Below are positions 1-9,276 of a stretch of DNA of 64,000 nucleotides, one piece after another. The stretch lies in the NCBI RefSeq assembly GCF_045209745.1, contig NZ_CP109273.1, forward strand, positions 6,634,001 to 6,698,000. Direction: 5' to 3'. A program made the translations under genes and the position numbers. Each line of letters begins with the position of its first letter. Position 1 is the first letter of the stretch. The DNA is from Micromonospora sp045209745. GTDB lineage: Bacteria; Actinomycetota; Actinomycetes; Mycobacteriales; Micromonosporaceae. The notes beneath the pieces were generated by a model. The model saw only the letters and a program-made list of their open reading frames with translations. It was not told where the DNA came from and did not search any database.

Positions 1-1
1 G

Positions 2-555
<554 letters not shown>

Positions 556-559
<4 letters not shown>

Positions 560-1503
560 GCTGGCGGCGCGCCTTGGGGCGCGTCTCCCGAATCTCGACG
601 GGATCCAGGCGACATTCCCTGGTGGTGGCGTTCGTGCTCAGCGCACTGGCCGTCGCGGCCGGCGTGGGGCTGGCCCGCTCGGCGGACGACCACGGCCGGC
701 CGGACCCGGTCCTCGCGGTCGCCGCCGAGCTGCGCTGCCCGGCCTGCCAGGGCGAGTCGGTGGCGGACTCCCGGTCACCGATCGCGGCGGCCATGCGGCA
801 GGTGGTGACGGACCAGGTCGCCCAGGGGCGGGACCGCGACGAGATCCGGCGGTGGTTCGTCCAGCGGTACGGCGCGGACGTGCTGACCGATCCGCCGGCT
901 CGCGGGGTCCGGCTGCTGCTGTGGGGCGTACCCCTGCTGGCCCTGCTGGGCGGCGGCTGGGCGGCCCGGCGGACGCTGCGGCCCGGCGCCGCCCGGGCCC
1001 GTCCCGCCGCGCCCTGGCGACCGGACGCCCGGGGCGCGCGGCGGGTGTGGCGGGTGGCGTCGGTGGGCGTGGTGGCGCTCGTGGCGTCCGTCGCGGTCGT
1101 CGCCGACCGGCTCGACCCGCCCGCCCGGCCGGCCCCGGCCGACCCGGTCGCGGTCGCCCTCCAGCTCGCCCACGACCTCGAGACGCAGAACCGGTACGAC
1201 GCCGCGGCGCAGATGTACCAGGAGGCGTTGCGGGATCGGCCCGACGATGGGATCCGCCTGCGGCTCGCCTTCGCGCTGCTGCGGGCCGGCGACGGCGTCG
1301 GCGCGCAACGAACCGCCCGAGAGGTCCTGGCCCGCGAGCCGGATTCCCCCGACGGCCTGCTGGTGCTGGGGCTGGCGCAGCGGAACAGCCGGTCCGCCGA
1401 GGCGGAGCAGACGCTGCGGCGTTTTCTGGCCGTCGCACCGGCCCATCCGGCCGCCGCAGAGATCAAGCGGCTGCTCGCCGCAGGTCAGTCCACCGGGCGC
1501 TGA
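556..1503 (+). CDS. ccmH: Cytochrome c maturation protein CcmH with C-terminal TPR (CcmI/NrfG-like) region
   Basis: CcmH takes part in apocytochrome c thiol reduction and heme ligation on the outer face of the membrane. About 315 residues. An N-terminal signal anchor lies at about 21-41, followed by the family signature LRCPACQ (cysteines 61 and 64), a helical CcmH domain, a second membrane segment near 118-135, another near 160-180 and a C-terminal tetratricopeptide-like region (about 190-310). The fusion of CcmH with a TPR CcmI/NrfG-like tail is known in bacteria. The ATG overlaps the CcmG-like stop by 4 nt, and this start is preferred over the much longer in-frame extension, which would read through the neighbouring gene. 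The next gene is convergent. Confidence 0.85.
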
Positions 1504-1538
1504 CAGCCCGTGACGCGATCACCGTCGGTCGCGGGGAA

Positions 1539-2372
1539 TCAGAACTTCGCGAGCAGGCCCGCATCCACGGGAATCGCGACCCCGGTGACGTAGCGGGACT
1601 CCTCCGACGCCAGCCAGAGCATCGCGTTGCTCACGTCCTCGGGCTCCACCCACGCCACCGGTAGCAGGGCCAGGCCGCCGAAGACCCGGGCCACGTCGTC
1701 GAGGGTCGGGGTTTCCACACCGGGGATGTACGCCCTCAGCAGGCGTTCGTTCATCGCCATCTCGGTGTTGACCATCCCCGGGTTGACGGTGTTCACCCGG
1801 ATGTTGTGCTCCCCCAGCTCGTTCGCGAGGGTGCCCATGAGCCCCTGGAGCCCATGCTTCGACGCGGTGTAATGGGCCTGGTTCGGAGCGCCGATGAGCC
1901 CGGCCGTGGAGCTGATGATGACGACCGATCCGCCGCGGCCACGCTCGATCATCCCTGGCACGACGGCCTTGACCGCGTGCCAGGCGCCGACGAGGTTGAC
2001 TGCGAGGATGTCCTGCCATTGCTTGTCGGTCAACTCGAGAGCGGGGTTCTGGTTCGCGATGCCGGCGTTCGAGACGAGGATGTCGATCCCGCCGAACTTC
2101 TCGGTCGCCTCGGCGACCGCGGCATCAAGTGCACCCTGGTCACGCACGTCGGCTGTGCGTGCGATGATCCGCCGGCCCGCAGCCTCGACCAGGGCGGCGG
2201 TCTCGGCAAGATCTGCCGGCGTGCCCTGGCGGTAATCGAGGTCCGGCTCGTTCCGGGCCAGGTCGACCGCGACGATGTCCGCGCCCTCCTGAGCAAGCCG
2301 CACCGCGTGCGCCCGACCCATGCCGCGCGCCGCCCCGGTGATGAACGCTGTCTTTCCCTCAACGCGCCCCAT
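1539..2372 (-). CDS. Mycofactocin-coupled SDR family oxidoreductase
   Basis: NAD-dependent alcohol/ketone dehydrogenase of the classical short-chain family, 277 residues, cytosolic. The dinucleotide motif is GAARGMG at 13-19, NAG at 102-104, and the catalytic set is S155, Y168 and K172. The insertion between the second strand and third helix (around 41-70, with TPADLAET) is typical of the mycofactocin-dependent subfamily (carveol-dehydrogenase type), whose NAD is held tightly and recycled through mycofactocin; no mycofactocin genes are in the window. Start ATG at 2372 has a good ribosome site (AGGAAAAGGA); the in-frame extension upstream lacks homology. The substrate cannot be read from sequence. 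The gene follows the PucR regulator on the same strand after about 220 bases with no obvious feature. Confidence 0.85.
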   Translation of the reverse strand: MGRVEGKTAFITGAARGMGRAHAVRLAQEGADIVAVDLARNEPDLDYRQGTPADLAETAALVEAAGRRIIARTADVRDQGALDAAVAEATEKFGGIDILVSNAGIANQNPALELTDKQWQDILAVNLVGAWHAVKAVVPGMIERGRGGSVVIISSTAGLIGAPNQAHYTASKHGLQGLMGTLANELGEHNIRVNTVNPGMVNTEMAMNERLLRAYIPGVETPTLDDVARVFGGLALLPVAWVEPEDVSNAMLWLASEESRYVTGVAIPVDAGLLAKF

Positions 2373-2595
2373 GGCGGTTCGTCCTTTTCCTGGTAGGTAG
2401 GCGAAGCTCGCCCACCGATGTTGGTACTCGCACCCGAGACAACGTGATGCCCACAACCTGTCCGACGAAACGGCAGCGCCGGACGGCGTCTGTCGGGCTC
2501 GTGAAGCAGGCAGCCCGCCCCATTGACCCGCGCACCCCAGGGCCGCCCGGCAGGTGATGGAGGGGCGCTCCCCGCGTCCGCTGCCGAGCCGGCCG

Positions 2596-4152
2596 TCAGG
2601 ACCCTGGCCGCCGCGCCGCGAGCTGGATCTGCAGCGCCAGCCGGGTACGCGGCGACTCCAGGTCGATGTGGGCGACCTCGGCGAGGCGGCGCATCCGGTG
2701 CCGGAGCGTGTTGGGGTGCACGTGCAACTGCCGGGCCGCCTTGTTCGGGTCACCCTGCTGCTCGAGCCAGGCGGCGACCGTGGCGACGTAGTCGGTGCCG
2801 TGCCTGCGGTCGTGGTCGACGAGGGCGGGCAGCGGCCCGCCGACCAGCAGGTCGGGCTGCGGTACGGCGGTGACCACGCGGTGCACCACCACGTCGGCCC
2901 AGGCGTCCTCGAACCGCAGCACGGAACCGCGCTGCCGGGCCGAGCCGCGCAGCGCGAGCAGCTCCGCCGCCTCGGCGCGTGATCGGGGCAGGTCGGTCAG
3001 CTCGGCGGCGACGCCGCCGGACCCGGCGCCCAGCCCCGAGTCGTGCACGGCGATGTCGCGGATCAGCCGCTCCATCCAGAGCCAGGAGCCGGGCAGCTCG
3101 CCCCGGTCGACCACGACGGCGAACAGGACGTCTCCGACGTCGGCGATCAGCGGCTGGCGCCAACCGTGCCGACGGGTGATCGACTCCCACAGGGCCAGGT
3201 TGTGCACGATCTCCTCGGTCCCCCCGTGCGCCCCGAGCGCGACGACCCGCCACGGCCCCTGGGGCAGGCCGAGTTCCTCGCGGCTCATCCGGGCGGGGGC
3301 ACGCAGGGCGGCCTTCAGGCGTTCGGCGGACACCCGGCGGGCGACGTCCGCCTGCACCCGGAGGCGGAGCAGGTGCAGCGCCAGCACGGACGCCGTGCCT
3401 TGGAGATCGCGCAGGCGCTCGTCCGGCACCGGACCGTCCACGACGGCCCAGATCGAGCCGAGCAGCTCACCTCCGGCGCGGATCGGGATCACCAGCCGGG
3501 GCAGCGTCCCGTCCGGACCCTGCGGCACGAAGATCAGCTGCCTACCCTTCGCCAACTCGCGGAAGACGCCACGGGAACGGAAATGTGCGATCACATCACC
3601 GGGAACCCGCCGTCCGACGATGGTCGAGACCCGCGCGGAGTCGGTGCGATCTTGACGCGACGAGTAGGCGATCACCCGGTACTGGGCGTCCTCGATCGTC
3701 ACCGGCGCGTCGACGATGGCGGCGGTCGCGTCGGCGAGCGCGAACAGCTCGTCGTACACCCCGGTTTCCCCGGTCTCCAGCGAGCCGGGCGCGACGGCCC
3801 GGTCGATCACGCCGCGGAGCAGCCAGACGAGTTGGGTCCACGACCCGTGGCTCTGCAACTCGACCAAGGTCAGGTCACGATCGGCGGCGGACGACGTCAC
3901 GTCGGGGTGCGAGGCGAGCGGCGGCTTGAGGACGAGGCCGGCCGCCGCAGCCGCCGCGCAGCGCTCGATCACGGCAAGGGCCTGATCCGGGGTGGCGATG
4001 CCCGCGCCGAGGACGAGGTCGCCGCTCTGACCGATCGGCGCTTCGTCGAGTTCGGCGAGGGTCACGTCGCGGACCTCCGCCGCTCCGGCGGCGACGACGA
4101 CCTTGAGCAGGGCGGCGCCGACGGCGTCCACGATGCCAGCCACGGTGATCAT
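2596..4152 (-). CDS. PucR-family transcriptional regulator
   Basis: Transcription factor of about 518 residues with the CdaR/PucR layout: an N-terminal sensor-like region, a central GGDEF-like/GAF-like region (around 150-350) and a C-terminal PucR helix-turn-helix (last 60 residues, with NKAARQLHVHPNTLRHRM). Such proteins usually act as activators of catabolic genes for amino acids, purines or sugar acids. It is divergent from a DadA-type oxidase, so that gene is the likely target. ATG 4152 is chosen over ATG 4173 because a GAGG lies upstream and the upstream ATG falls inside the left arm of a symmetric palindrome that probably serves as operator. The effector is unknown. Confidence 0.85.
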   Translation of the reverse strand: MITVAGIVDAVGAALLKVVVAAGAAEVRDVTLAELDEAPIGQSGDLVLGAGIATPDQALAVIERCAAAAAAGLVLKPPLASHPDVTSSAADRDLTLVELQSHGSWTQLVWLLRGVIDRAVAPGSLETGETGVYDELFALADATAAIVDAPVTIEDAQYRVIAYSSRQDRTDSARVSTIVGRRVPGDVIAHFRSRGVFRELAKGRQLIFVPQGPDGTLPRLVIPIRAGGELLGSIWAVVDGPVPDERLRDLQGTASVLALHLLRLRVQADVARRVSAERLKAALRAPARMSREELGLPQGPWRVVALGAHGGTEEIVHNLALWESITRRHGWRQPLIADVGDVLFAVVVDRGELPGSWLWMERLIRDIAVHDSGLGAGSGGVAAELTDLPRSRAEAAELLALRGSARQRGSVLRFEDAWADVVVHRVVTAVPQPDLLVGGPLPALVDHDRRHGTDYVATVAAWLEQQGDPNKAARQLHVHPNTLRHRMRRLAEVAHIDLESPRTRLALQIQLAARRPGS

Positions 4153-4170
4153 GACCGAATTGTGCCTCAG

Positions 4171-4223
4171 CATTGTTCGTTTCGACCAATCGTACGGACG
4201 AGCATTGGCCTGGCGGAACAATG
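4171..4223. promoter_or_regulatory. Nested palindromic operator between pucR-like and dadA-like genes
   Basis: Two concentric inverted repeats share a centre at 4197: outer arms CATTGTTC (4171-4178) and GAACAATG (4216-4223), inner arms CCAAT (4186-4190) and ATTGG (4204-4208). The position in the divergent gap fits binding by the PucR-type regulator. Confidence 0.55.
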
Positions 4224-4283
4224 ACGTTTCGCCGCAGTGGAGACAGGATGGGGCCGATCTCAGTTGCCGTGAAGGAGACAAAG

Positions 4284-5546
4284 ATGCCTGCCATCGAGTC
4301 CGCGCCCAGCCCTCAGCGCGTCGCCGTCATCGGTGCGGGGATGGTCGGGCTGGCCACCGCCTGGTTCCTGCAGGAGCGGGGGATCCAGGTCACCGTGTTC
4401 GACCGCAAGGGTGTGGCGGCCGGCGCCTCCTGGGGCAACGCGGGCTGGCTCACCCCCGGCATCACCACTCCCCTCCCGGAGCCGGCGGTGCTCCGCTACG
4501 GCCTGCGCGCCGTCCTGAGCCCGTCGTCGCCGGTCTACGTGCCGCCGCGCGCCGACCCTCGGCTCCTGCGGTTCCTGGCGGGCTTCACCCGGCACAGCAC
4601 CGCGGCCAAGTGGCGGACCGCAATGCGGGCGTACATCCCGATGAACCGACGCGCGTTCGACGCGTTCGACGCGCTGACGGCCGGCGGGGTCGACGCGACG
4701 ACGCACGAGGCGAAGTCGTTCATCGCGGCGTACCGGACCGAGACCGAACGGTCGGTCCTGCTCGACGAGCTGGCGCACATCCACTCCGCCGGCCAGGAGA
4801 TCGAATTCGACGTCCTGACCGGGGCGGAGGCACGCGAGGTCGAGCCTTCGCTGTCGGACGGCATCGGCGCCGCGATCCGGCTCCACGGCCAGCGGTTCAT
4901 CAACCCCGGGGAGTACGTGCAGGCACTCGCCGAGTCCGTCCGGGCGCGCGGTGGCGCGCTGGAGATCGGGGCGGAGGTGGTGACCGTTCACGACGAGGGA
5001 GCCGGGGTCCGCGTGGTGACCTCGGCCGGCGCGGACGAGCGCTACGACGCGGTGGTGCTGGCGACCGGCACCTGGCTCGGTGACCTGGCCCGGCGCTTCG
5101 GGGTCCGGACCGTCGTGCAGGCCGGCCGCGGCTACAGCTTCAGCATCCAGCTCGAGCACGTTCCCTCCGGTCCGGTGTACTTCCCGGCGCAGCGCGTCGC
5201 GTGCACCCCGCTCGGTGACCGGCTGCGCGTCGCGGGGATGATGGAGTTCCGCAACGCCGAGGCGCCCCTGGACCGTCGCCGTGTCCTGGCCATCGCCGAG
5301 GCCGCCCGACCGCTGCTGCGCGGCGCCGACCTGGACGCCCGCACCGACGAATGGGTCGGTTCGCGCCCCTGCACCCCGGACGGGCTGCCGCTGATCGGCC
5401 GCACCCGGTCGCCGCGGGTCTTCGCCGCCGGCGGCCACGGCATGTGGGGCATCACCCTCGGCCCGCTCACCGGCAAGCTGCTCGCCGAGCAGATCACCAC
5501 GGGCCGGCAGCCTGCGGAGCTGCACCCCTTCGACCCGCTGCGCTGA
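4284..5546 (+). CDS. FAD-dependent oxidoreductase, D-amino-acid dehydrogenase (DadA) type
   Basis: Flavoprotein of the DAO superfamily, about 420 residues, expected to oxidise a D-amino acid or related secondary amine and pass electrons to the membrane quinone pool. The FAD-binding GAGMVG is at residues 17-22, followed by the DadA-typical SWGNAGW at 49-55, and the C-terminal FAD contact is in the HGMWGITLGPLTG segment. ATG 4284 follows GAAGGAGA at good spacing. It is divergent from the PucR-type regulator, which is likely to activate it. Related activities (glycine, sarcosine or hydroxyproline-betaine oxidases) cannot be excluded; D-amino acid is the best guess from the SWGNAGW signature. Confidence 0.85.
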   Translation: MPAIESAPSPQRVAVIGAGMVGLATAWFLQERGIQVTVFDRKGVAAGASWGNAGWLTPGITTPLPEPAVLRYGLRAVLSPSSPVYVPPRADPRLLRFLAGFTRHSTAAKWRTAMRAYIPMNRRAFDAFDALTAGGVDATTHEAKSFIAAYRTETERSVLLDELAHIHSAGQEIEFDVLTGAEAREVEPSLSDGIGAAIRLHGQRFINPGEYVQALAESVRARGGALEIGAEVVTVHDEGAGVRVVTSAGADERYDAVVLATGTWLGDLARRFGVRTVVQAGRGYSFSIQLEHVPSGPVYFPAQRVACTPLGDRLRVAGMMEFRNAEAPLDRRRVLAIAEAARPLLRGADLDARTDEWVGSRPCTPDGLPLIGRTRSPRVFAAGGHGMWGITLGPLTGKLLAEQITTGRQPAELHPFDPLR

Positions 5547-5629
5547 GCCCTGGTCGGTCCGGCGGTCGCTCGCGATCGCCGGACCCGGTCACCCCATGGT
5601 CGTCCCAACACATTCGCCTGACCGGCATC

Positions 5630-5661
5630 AGCGGGCGGAGCGCGACAGCGCTCCGCCCGCT
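5630..5661 (+). terminator. Strong hairpin after dadA-like gene
   Basis: Perfect 14-bp stem (arms 5630-5643 and 5648-5661) with a GACA loop and a short CTTTC tail. It lies six bases before the ATG at 5667 and so argues for the later GTG start of the next gene. Confidence 0.65.
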
Positions 5662-5687
5662 CTTTCATGAGCAGGAAGGACTCCGAG

Positions 5688-6023
5688 GTGTACGTCGTGA
5701 GCAGGCAGGACGAGCTGGGTGTACTGCGGATCGTCCTGGAGGAGCAGTACGAGCGGCACAGCACCCAGCTCGCGCTGCTGGCCCGGCAGGCCCGCCAGGC
5801 ACCCGGTGACGAGGGCGACCTGGCCGCCGCGTCCGCGCTGGCCGCAGCGTCGCGACGGGCCCTGGGCGACATCGCCCGGGCGCTGCACTACCTGGAACAG
5901 GGCCGGTACGGAACCTGCGAGAGGTGCCACAGCGACATCCCGATCGAGCAGCTGGCGATCCGGCCGGCGGCCCAGTTCTGCACCACCTGCCAGCCCAAGG
6001 CTCCCCACCCCCGCCGTCCATAG
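5688..6023 (+). CDS. DksA/TraR-family C4 zinc-finger protein
   Basis: Small (about 111 residues) DksA/TraR-like protein: an N-terminal coiled-coil helical hairpin followed by a C4 zinc finger, CERC and CTTC with cysteines at 77, 80, 98 and 101. The family binds the RNA polymerase secondary channel in proteobacteria; the actinobacterial members are poorly studied. GTG 5688 is preferred because AGGAAGGA (5673-5680) sits 7 bases upstream, whereas ATG 5667 has no ribosome site and abuts a terminator hairpin. An imperfect hairpin follows the stop. Monocistronic. Confidence 0.8.
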   Translation: MYVVSRQDELGVLRIVLEEQYERHSTQLALLARQARQAPGDEGDLAAASALAAASRRALGDIARALHYLEQGRYGTCERCHSDIPIEQLAIRPAAQFCTTCQPKAPHPRRP

Positions 6024-6034
6024 CCGTGGATGCC

Positions 6035-6065
6035 GGTTCCGGGCTCACGCGCTCGCCCGGGAACC
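6035..6065 (+). terminator. Possible terminator after dksA-like gene
   Basis: Arms GGTTCCGGGC (6035-6044) and GCCCGGGAACC (6055-6065) pair with one bulge; no T-run. The rest of 6066-6184 shows nothing recognisable. Confidence 0.35.
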
Positions 6066-6184
6066 ACTGTTCCGCGAACCCGGTGGCCCGCCGGCGCACC
6101 CCCGGTGCGCTGTTGAACGCGGCCGGAGGCCCGATCTTGTGTCACCGTTCGCAGTGGACTTCTTCGCGTACCCGCTCAGATCGG

Positions 6185-6766
6185 TCAACGGCGCACCCGA
6201 TAGCGCAGGTGAAGCACCCGGTTGCCCTGAATCACCACGTCAGGATCCTCCAACAGGTGCTGCGCGTCGACCGACCCGAAGTAGCGCTTGCCGGACCCGA
6301 ACACGACGGGTACGACGTCCATGCGTACCTCGTCGATCAGGCCCGCGGCAAGCACCTGGCCACCGACGTCGCCAGCGGCGACCTCGACCATGCGGTCACC
6401 CGCAAGCTCCTGCGCCTTGGCCACGGCTGCCTCGACGCCGTCGACGAAGTGAAACGGAGCTTCGGGGTCCCAGCCCTCGGGCTCCGGCCGGTGCGTCACG
6501 ACGACCACGTGGTCGATCCCGCCCGGAGGCTTCCCGTCCCAGCCATCCGTCATGTCGAAGACGTGGCGACCGACGATTGTCGCCCCGATCTGGTCCCAGT
6601 ACGGCCGGGTGTAGTCGTAGGACGTCTGCGACACCTTCACCCCGCCGCTCTCGTCCAACGGGACGTCACCGTTGGACAACCAGTCGAACAGCGGTCCGGG
6701 CTGGTCATTCTCGTCCGCGACGAAGCCGTCCACCGACACCGAGCTGTACATGACCACCTTGCCCAC
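6185..6766 (-). CDS. Dihydrofolate reductase-fold (RibD C-terminal) family protein
   Basis: NADPH-binding reductase of the RibD C-terminal/DHFR-like superfamily, about 193 residues, cytosolic. The N-terminal strand MYSSVSVDGFVAD is the family hallmark, followed by GRHVFD and the VFGSGKRYF segment near the C terminus. These stand-alone proteins are common in actinomycetes; most have no known substrate and should not be assumed to reduce folate. GTG 6766 is chosen because GAGGAG lies just upstream; a longer frame runs into the regulator gene. A 7-bp-arm palindrome sits 16 bases upstream. It follows the AraC-type gene on the same strand by about 65 bases and may be controlled by it. Confidence 0.8.
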   Translation of the reverse strand: MGKVVMYSSVSVDGFVADENDQPGPLFDWLSNGDVPLDESGGVKVSQTSYDYTRPYWDQIGATIVGRHVFDMTDGWDGKPPGGIDHVVVVTHRPEPEGWDPEAPFHFVDGVEAAVAKAQELAGDRMVEVAAGDVGGQVLAAGLIDEVRMDVVPVVFGSGKRYFGSVDAQHLLEDPDVVIQGNRVLHLRYRVRR

Positions 6767-6781
6767 GGGGCTCTCCTCTGT

Positions 6782-6797
6782 TTTGGGGTGCCCCAAA
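6782..6797. promoter_or_regulatory. Palindrome upstream of DHFR-like gene
   Basis: TTTGGGG and CCCCAAA arms separated by TG, directly ahead of the ribosome site of the 6185-6766 gene. It could be an operator or a 5' leader stem. Confidence 0.4.
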
Positions 6798-6831
6798 TTA
6801 GCGTGTCGTGAGCTGTCGCTCTTGTAAGAAA

Positions 6832-7737
6832 TCAATCCGCCGGCAGCGGCCAGCCGTCCATTACGTGGCCGGGATGTTCGCGCAGGAACCGCCGCCGGAC
6901 TTCGACGTACCGGGTCGGCGTGAGCCCGGTGAACGCCCGGAACTCGTGGCCGAAGTGGGCCTGATCGAAGTAGCCTGCGCCACCGGCGAGGTCGCCCCAG
7001 TCGATCGGTTCGGCGGGGTTGATCGAGAGCACGGTGGCGGCGAAGCGGTAGGTGCGGGCCAACCGCTTCGGCGTGACGCCGATGAGCTCCTTGAACCGCT
7101 GTGCCAGATGAGTGCTGCTGACACCGGCTGCCACGCTCAGGTCGCCGATCGCCACCGCCCCGCTGGTCGCCGCGATGACGCTGCTCGTATGGCTGACCAG
7201 CCCCAGGCCGGCGGTCTCGCACAGCCGTCGCATCAGCTCCTCCTCGAGCAGCGTCAGCATCTCGTGCGGTCCGTCCGCCGTGGCCAGCCGGTCTCGCAGC
7301 TCAGCAATGGCGGGCCGGCCCCAAACCTGCTCTACCGTCACCGGCCGGTCACACAGCTCGGCCGCGGGCATCGGCAGGAACGGCGCCAGCCCCCACGGCT
7401 TGAAGTGCACGCCGACGGACCGGGTCCGGCGTGGGTAGCCGAACTCCAACGCGCGGGTGGGCGTGGTGACCACGCAGCCGTCGGCGTACTCGGCCGTCTC
7501 GATGTCGGTGCCTGCGCGGATGCGGAACGGCGCCCCGAGGTTGACGATGAGCAACGCCGCCGGCATCGGCGGCAGCGTCAGCCGGGCGTACGGCGGCGCA
7601 CCCTCCAGGTAGTAAAGGTCGTCGATCAGTCCGTTTAGCGGCGGTCGCGGCACTCTGGACACGTACTCCACGCCCACAGCATCGCCGACGCCCGCCGGCA
7701 TCGCGCCGAAATGGTCCAGCCGCGCTGCCGCCAGCAT
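6832..7737 (-). CDS. AraC-family transcriptional regulator
   Basis: Regulator of about 301 residues: an N-terminal sensing domain (cupin-like, with the DUF6597-type WGLAPFLPMPAAEL region around 115-135) and a C-terminal AraC double helix-turn-helix (about 185-285, with LAQRFKELIGVTPKRLARTYRF and FDQAHFGHEFRAFTGLTPTRY signatures split across both HTH units). ATG 7737 is the first methionine consistent with the domain; the upstream frame runs into another gene. It lies between a winged-helix regulator and the DHFR-like gene, all on one strand. Target and ligand are unknown. Confidence 0.8.
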   Translation of the reverse strand: MLAAARLDHFGAMPAGVGDAVGVEYVSRVPRPPLNGLIDDLYYLEGAPPYARLTLPPMPAALLIVNLGAPFRIRAGTDIETAEYADGCVVTTPTRALEFGYPRRTRSVGVHFKPWGLAPFLPMPAAELCDRPVTVEQVWGRPAIAELRDRLATADGPHEMLTLLEEELMRRLCETAGLGLVSHTSSVIAATSGAVAIGDLSVAAGVSSTHLAQRFKELIGVTPKRLARTYRFAATVLSINPAEPIDWGDLAGGAGYFDQAHFGHEFRAFTGLTPTRYVEVRRRFLREHPGHVMDGWPLPAD

Positions 7738-7763
7738 CGAACCGGTGCCAACGGCTGTTATCG

Positions 7764-8120
7764 CTACTGGTCGTTCGTCGTCTCGACACGGGCGATGAGC
7801 AGCTTGAGTCGCGCGATTTCCTCGGCGAGCGCGGCGTTGCCCGCCGCAGTGAGGGTGATCCAGGTCCGGCCGCGCCGCCCGGCGTAGCCCTTCTCGACCT
7901 GGACCAGTCCGGCCGTCTCCAGCACGCCTATGTGCTGGGAGAGGTTGCCGGCGGTCAGTTCCAGCTGGGTGCGCAGGTAGCCGAACTCGACCCGGCGGGC
8001 CTCGTGTGCGATGGTGAGGATGCCGAGCCGGACCCGCTGGTGCACCACGTCGTCGAGCCCGGTGACCGGATGCGGGGATTCGGTCTCGTCCGGCGCCGGG
8101 TTGTCGGCGGGGTCGGTCAT
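7764..8120 (-). CDS. Small winged-helix transcriptional regulator (MarR/ArsR-like, HTH_34 type)
   Basis: A 118-residue DNA-binding protein with a winged helix at about 30-100 (helix region TAGNLSQHIGVLETAGLVQVEKGY, given here only as landmarks TAGNLSQH and GLVQVEKGY). Members of this family usually repress an adjacent membrane-protein gene. The ATG overlaps the stop of the upstream membrane-protein gene by 4 nt (8117-8120), so the pair is translationally coupled and probably self-regulated through a palindromic region near 8841-8860. No cysteine pair for metal or redox sensing is evident. Confidence 0.8.
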   Translation of the reverse strand: MTDPADNPAPDETESPHPVTGLDDVVHQRVRLGILTIAHEARRVEFGYLRTQLELTAGNLSQHIGVLETAGLVQVEKGYAGRRGRTWITLTAAGNAALAEEIARLKLLIARVETTNDQ

Positions 8121-8815
8121 CGGGGCCGCTGCAGCCGTCGCGCCAGCGCGAAGCCGGCGCTGCCCAGCAGCAGCAGGCCACCGCTGATGACCAGCGGTGG
8201 CGCGAATCCCCACCGGTCCCCCCAGCCGACCCCCCACCCGAAGTTGATCGGCACCAGCACCACCGCCAGGTACCCGAGGGTGAACAGCAGCAGCGCGACG
8301 TGCCGCTCCAGCCAGGCCAGCACCAGCAGGGCCAACCCGATCGTGCCGGTCGGCCCGAGCAGCCGGTTCAGGAAGAGGACGAAGGGCCACGGGTTGTCGG
8401 GGTACACCGTCGGGTCGGGGAGGGCCCAAGCCGGCGGGATGGCGGCGAGCAGCACGACGAGCGCGACGCCGGTGAGCACGTACGGCAGCACCCGGGTGGC
8501 CAGTCCCCGGGTCCGGGCGACGCGCAGGTACCCGCCGGCGATCACCACGTACGCCACCACCGTCGCCGCCCACCAGTAGTACGCCACGGCCGGGAACCGG
8601 AACTTGCACACCTGGCCGTCCTCCACCACGTGGCAGTCGCTGACGACCGGGTGGCCGTACCGGTACACCGGGATCGCTCCGAGTGTCACCACGGCCAGCA
8701 CCAGCAGCGGCAGCCACGTCACCCGCTGGTCAAGACGGACCCGGCGCGCGAGGTCGCGCGCATCAGCCAGGAGCCGGCGGGGATCGTCGCCGGCAGGAGC
8801 AGCATCAGAAGTCAT
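8117..8815 (-). CDS. Multi-pass membrane protein, function unknown
   Basis: About 232 residues with five to six predicted membrane segments (long apolar runs such as LPLLVLAVVTLGAIPV, YYWWAATVVAYVVIAGGYL and TIGLALLVLAWL) after a short acidic N terminus. Two cysteines (CHVVEDGQVC) fall in the first external loop and may form a disulfide. I do not recognise a named family. ATG 8815 is used; a start 78 nt upstream (8893 region) is possible. It forms a coupled pair with the downstream winged-helix regulator, a common arrangement in which the regulator controls the membrane protein. Confidence 0.65.
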   Translation of the reverse strand: MTSDAAPAGDDPRRLLADARDLARRVRLDQRVTWLPLLVLAVVTLGAIPVYRYGHPVVSDCHVVEDGQVCKFRFPAVAYYWWAATVVAYVVIAGGYLRVARTRGLATRVLPYVLTGVALVVLLAAIPPAWALPDPTVYPDNPWPFVLFLNRLLGPTGTIGLALLVLAWLERHVALLLFTLGYLAVVLVPINFGWGVGWGDRWGFAPPLVISGGLLLLGSAGFALARRLQRPR

Positions 8816-8840
8816 GCCAATAGGTTTCCATGGCAAACCA

Positions 8841-8860
8841 AGTAGCGCTAGTAGCACTAT
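8841..8860. promoter_or_regulatory. Possible operator/promoter of membrane protein-regulator pair
   Basis: Repeated AGTAGC elements around the palindrome TAGCGCTA lie about 26 bases before the ATG of the membrane-protein gene. Likely contact site of its partner winged-helix regulator. Confidence 0.35.
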
Positions 8861-9163
8861 CGGTTGATGCATGGCCGAAACCGTCGCGGTCACGCGTAGC
8901 GCCCTTGACGTCCCCGCGTGGCGCAAAGGGTTGGGGGCACCCGGGGGGATGCATCACGCGGGGAGCAACCCCGATGTCGTCCCGCCTCAGCTCCTCATGC
9001 GCTCGGCGCCCTGCAGCGTGGCCGGCCGGCCCGGCCGATGCCGGTCGGAGGTCGCCAGCATGCCCGGGGCCGGCAGGGCCCGCTTTGCTGATCACCTTGA
9101 CGAAGGGAAGAGGGTTCCGCACCGGGCTTGATGGAGACACCGAAACCTGGGAGGAACACCAGC
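8861..9163. other. Non-coding stretch before IS remnant
   Basis: About 300 bases with no convincing gene on either strand. The last 75 bases, including GGGAGGAAC before the ATG at 9164, look like the leader of an IS3-type transposase gene. Confidence 0.4.
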
Positions 9164-9220
9164 TATGCCGGCACCGAAGAAGTACAACGATGAGCTGCGT
9201 GAGCGTGCGACCCGGCAACG
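9164..9220 (+). pseudogene. IS3-family OrfA transposase remnant (N-terminal only)
   Basis: Starts with MPAPKKYNDELRERATR, the characteristic N terminus of IS3-family OrfA, preceded by a good ribosome site. Similarity ends after about 18 residues and the rest of the element is absent; the sequence then runs into the 3' end of the flavin hydroxylase gene on the other strand. An old IS insertion followed by deletion is the simplest reading. Confidence 0.6.
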
Positions 9221-9276
9221 GCGAGGAAGGCATGCGCGAGCATCGCGAGGGCGACCCATCGGTACCAGGACGACGA

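Noticed and set aside
8871..9131. 86-codon plus-strand frame
   Set aside because: No ribosome site, no recognisable domain, and it runs through the leader of the IS3-type remnant.
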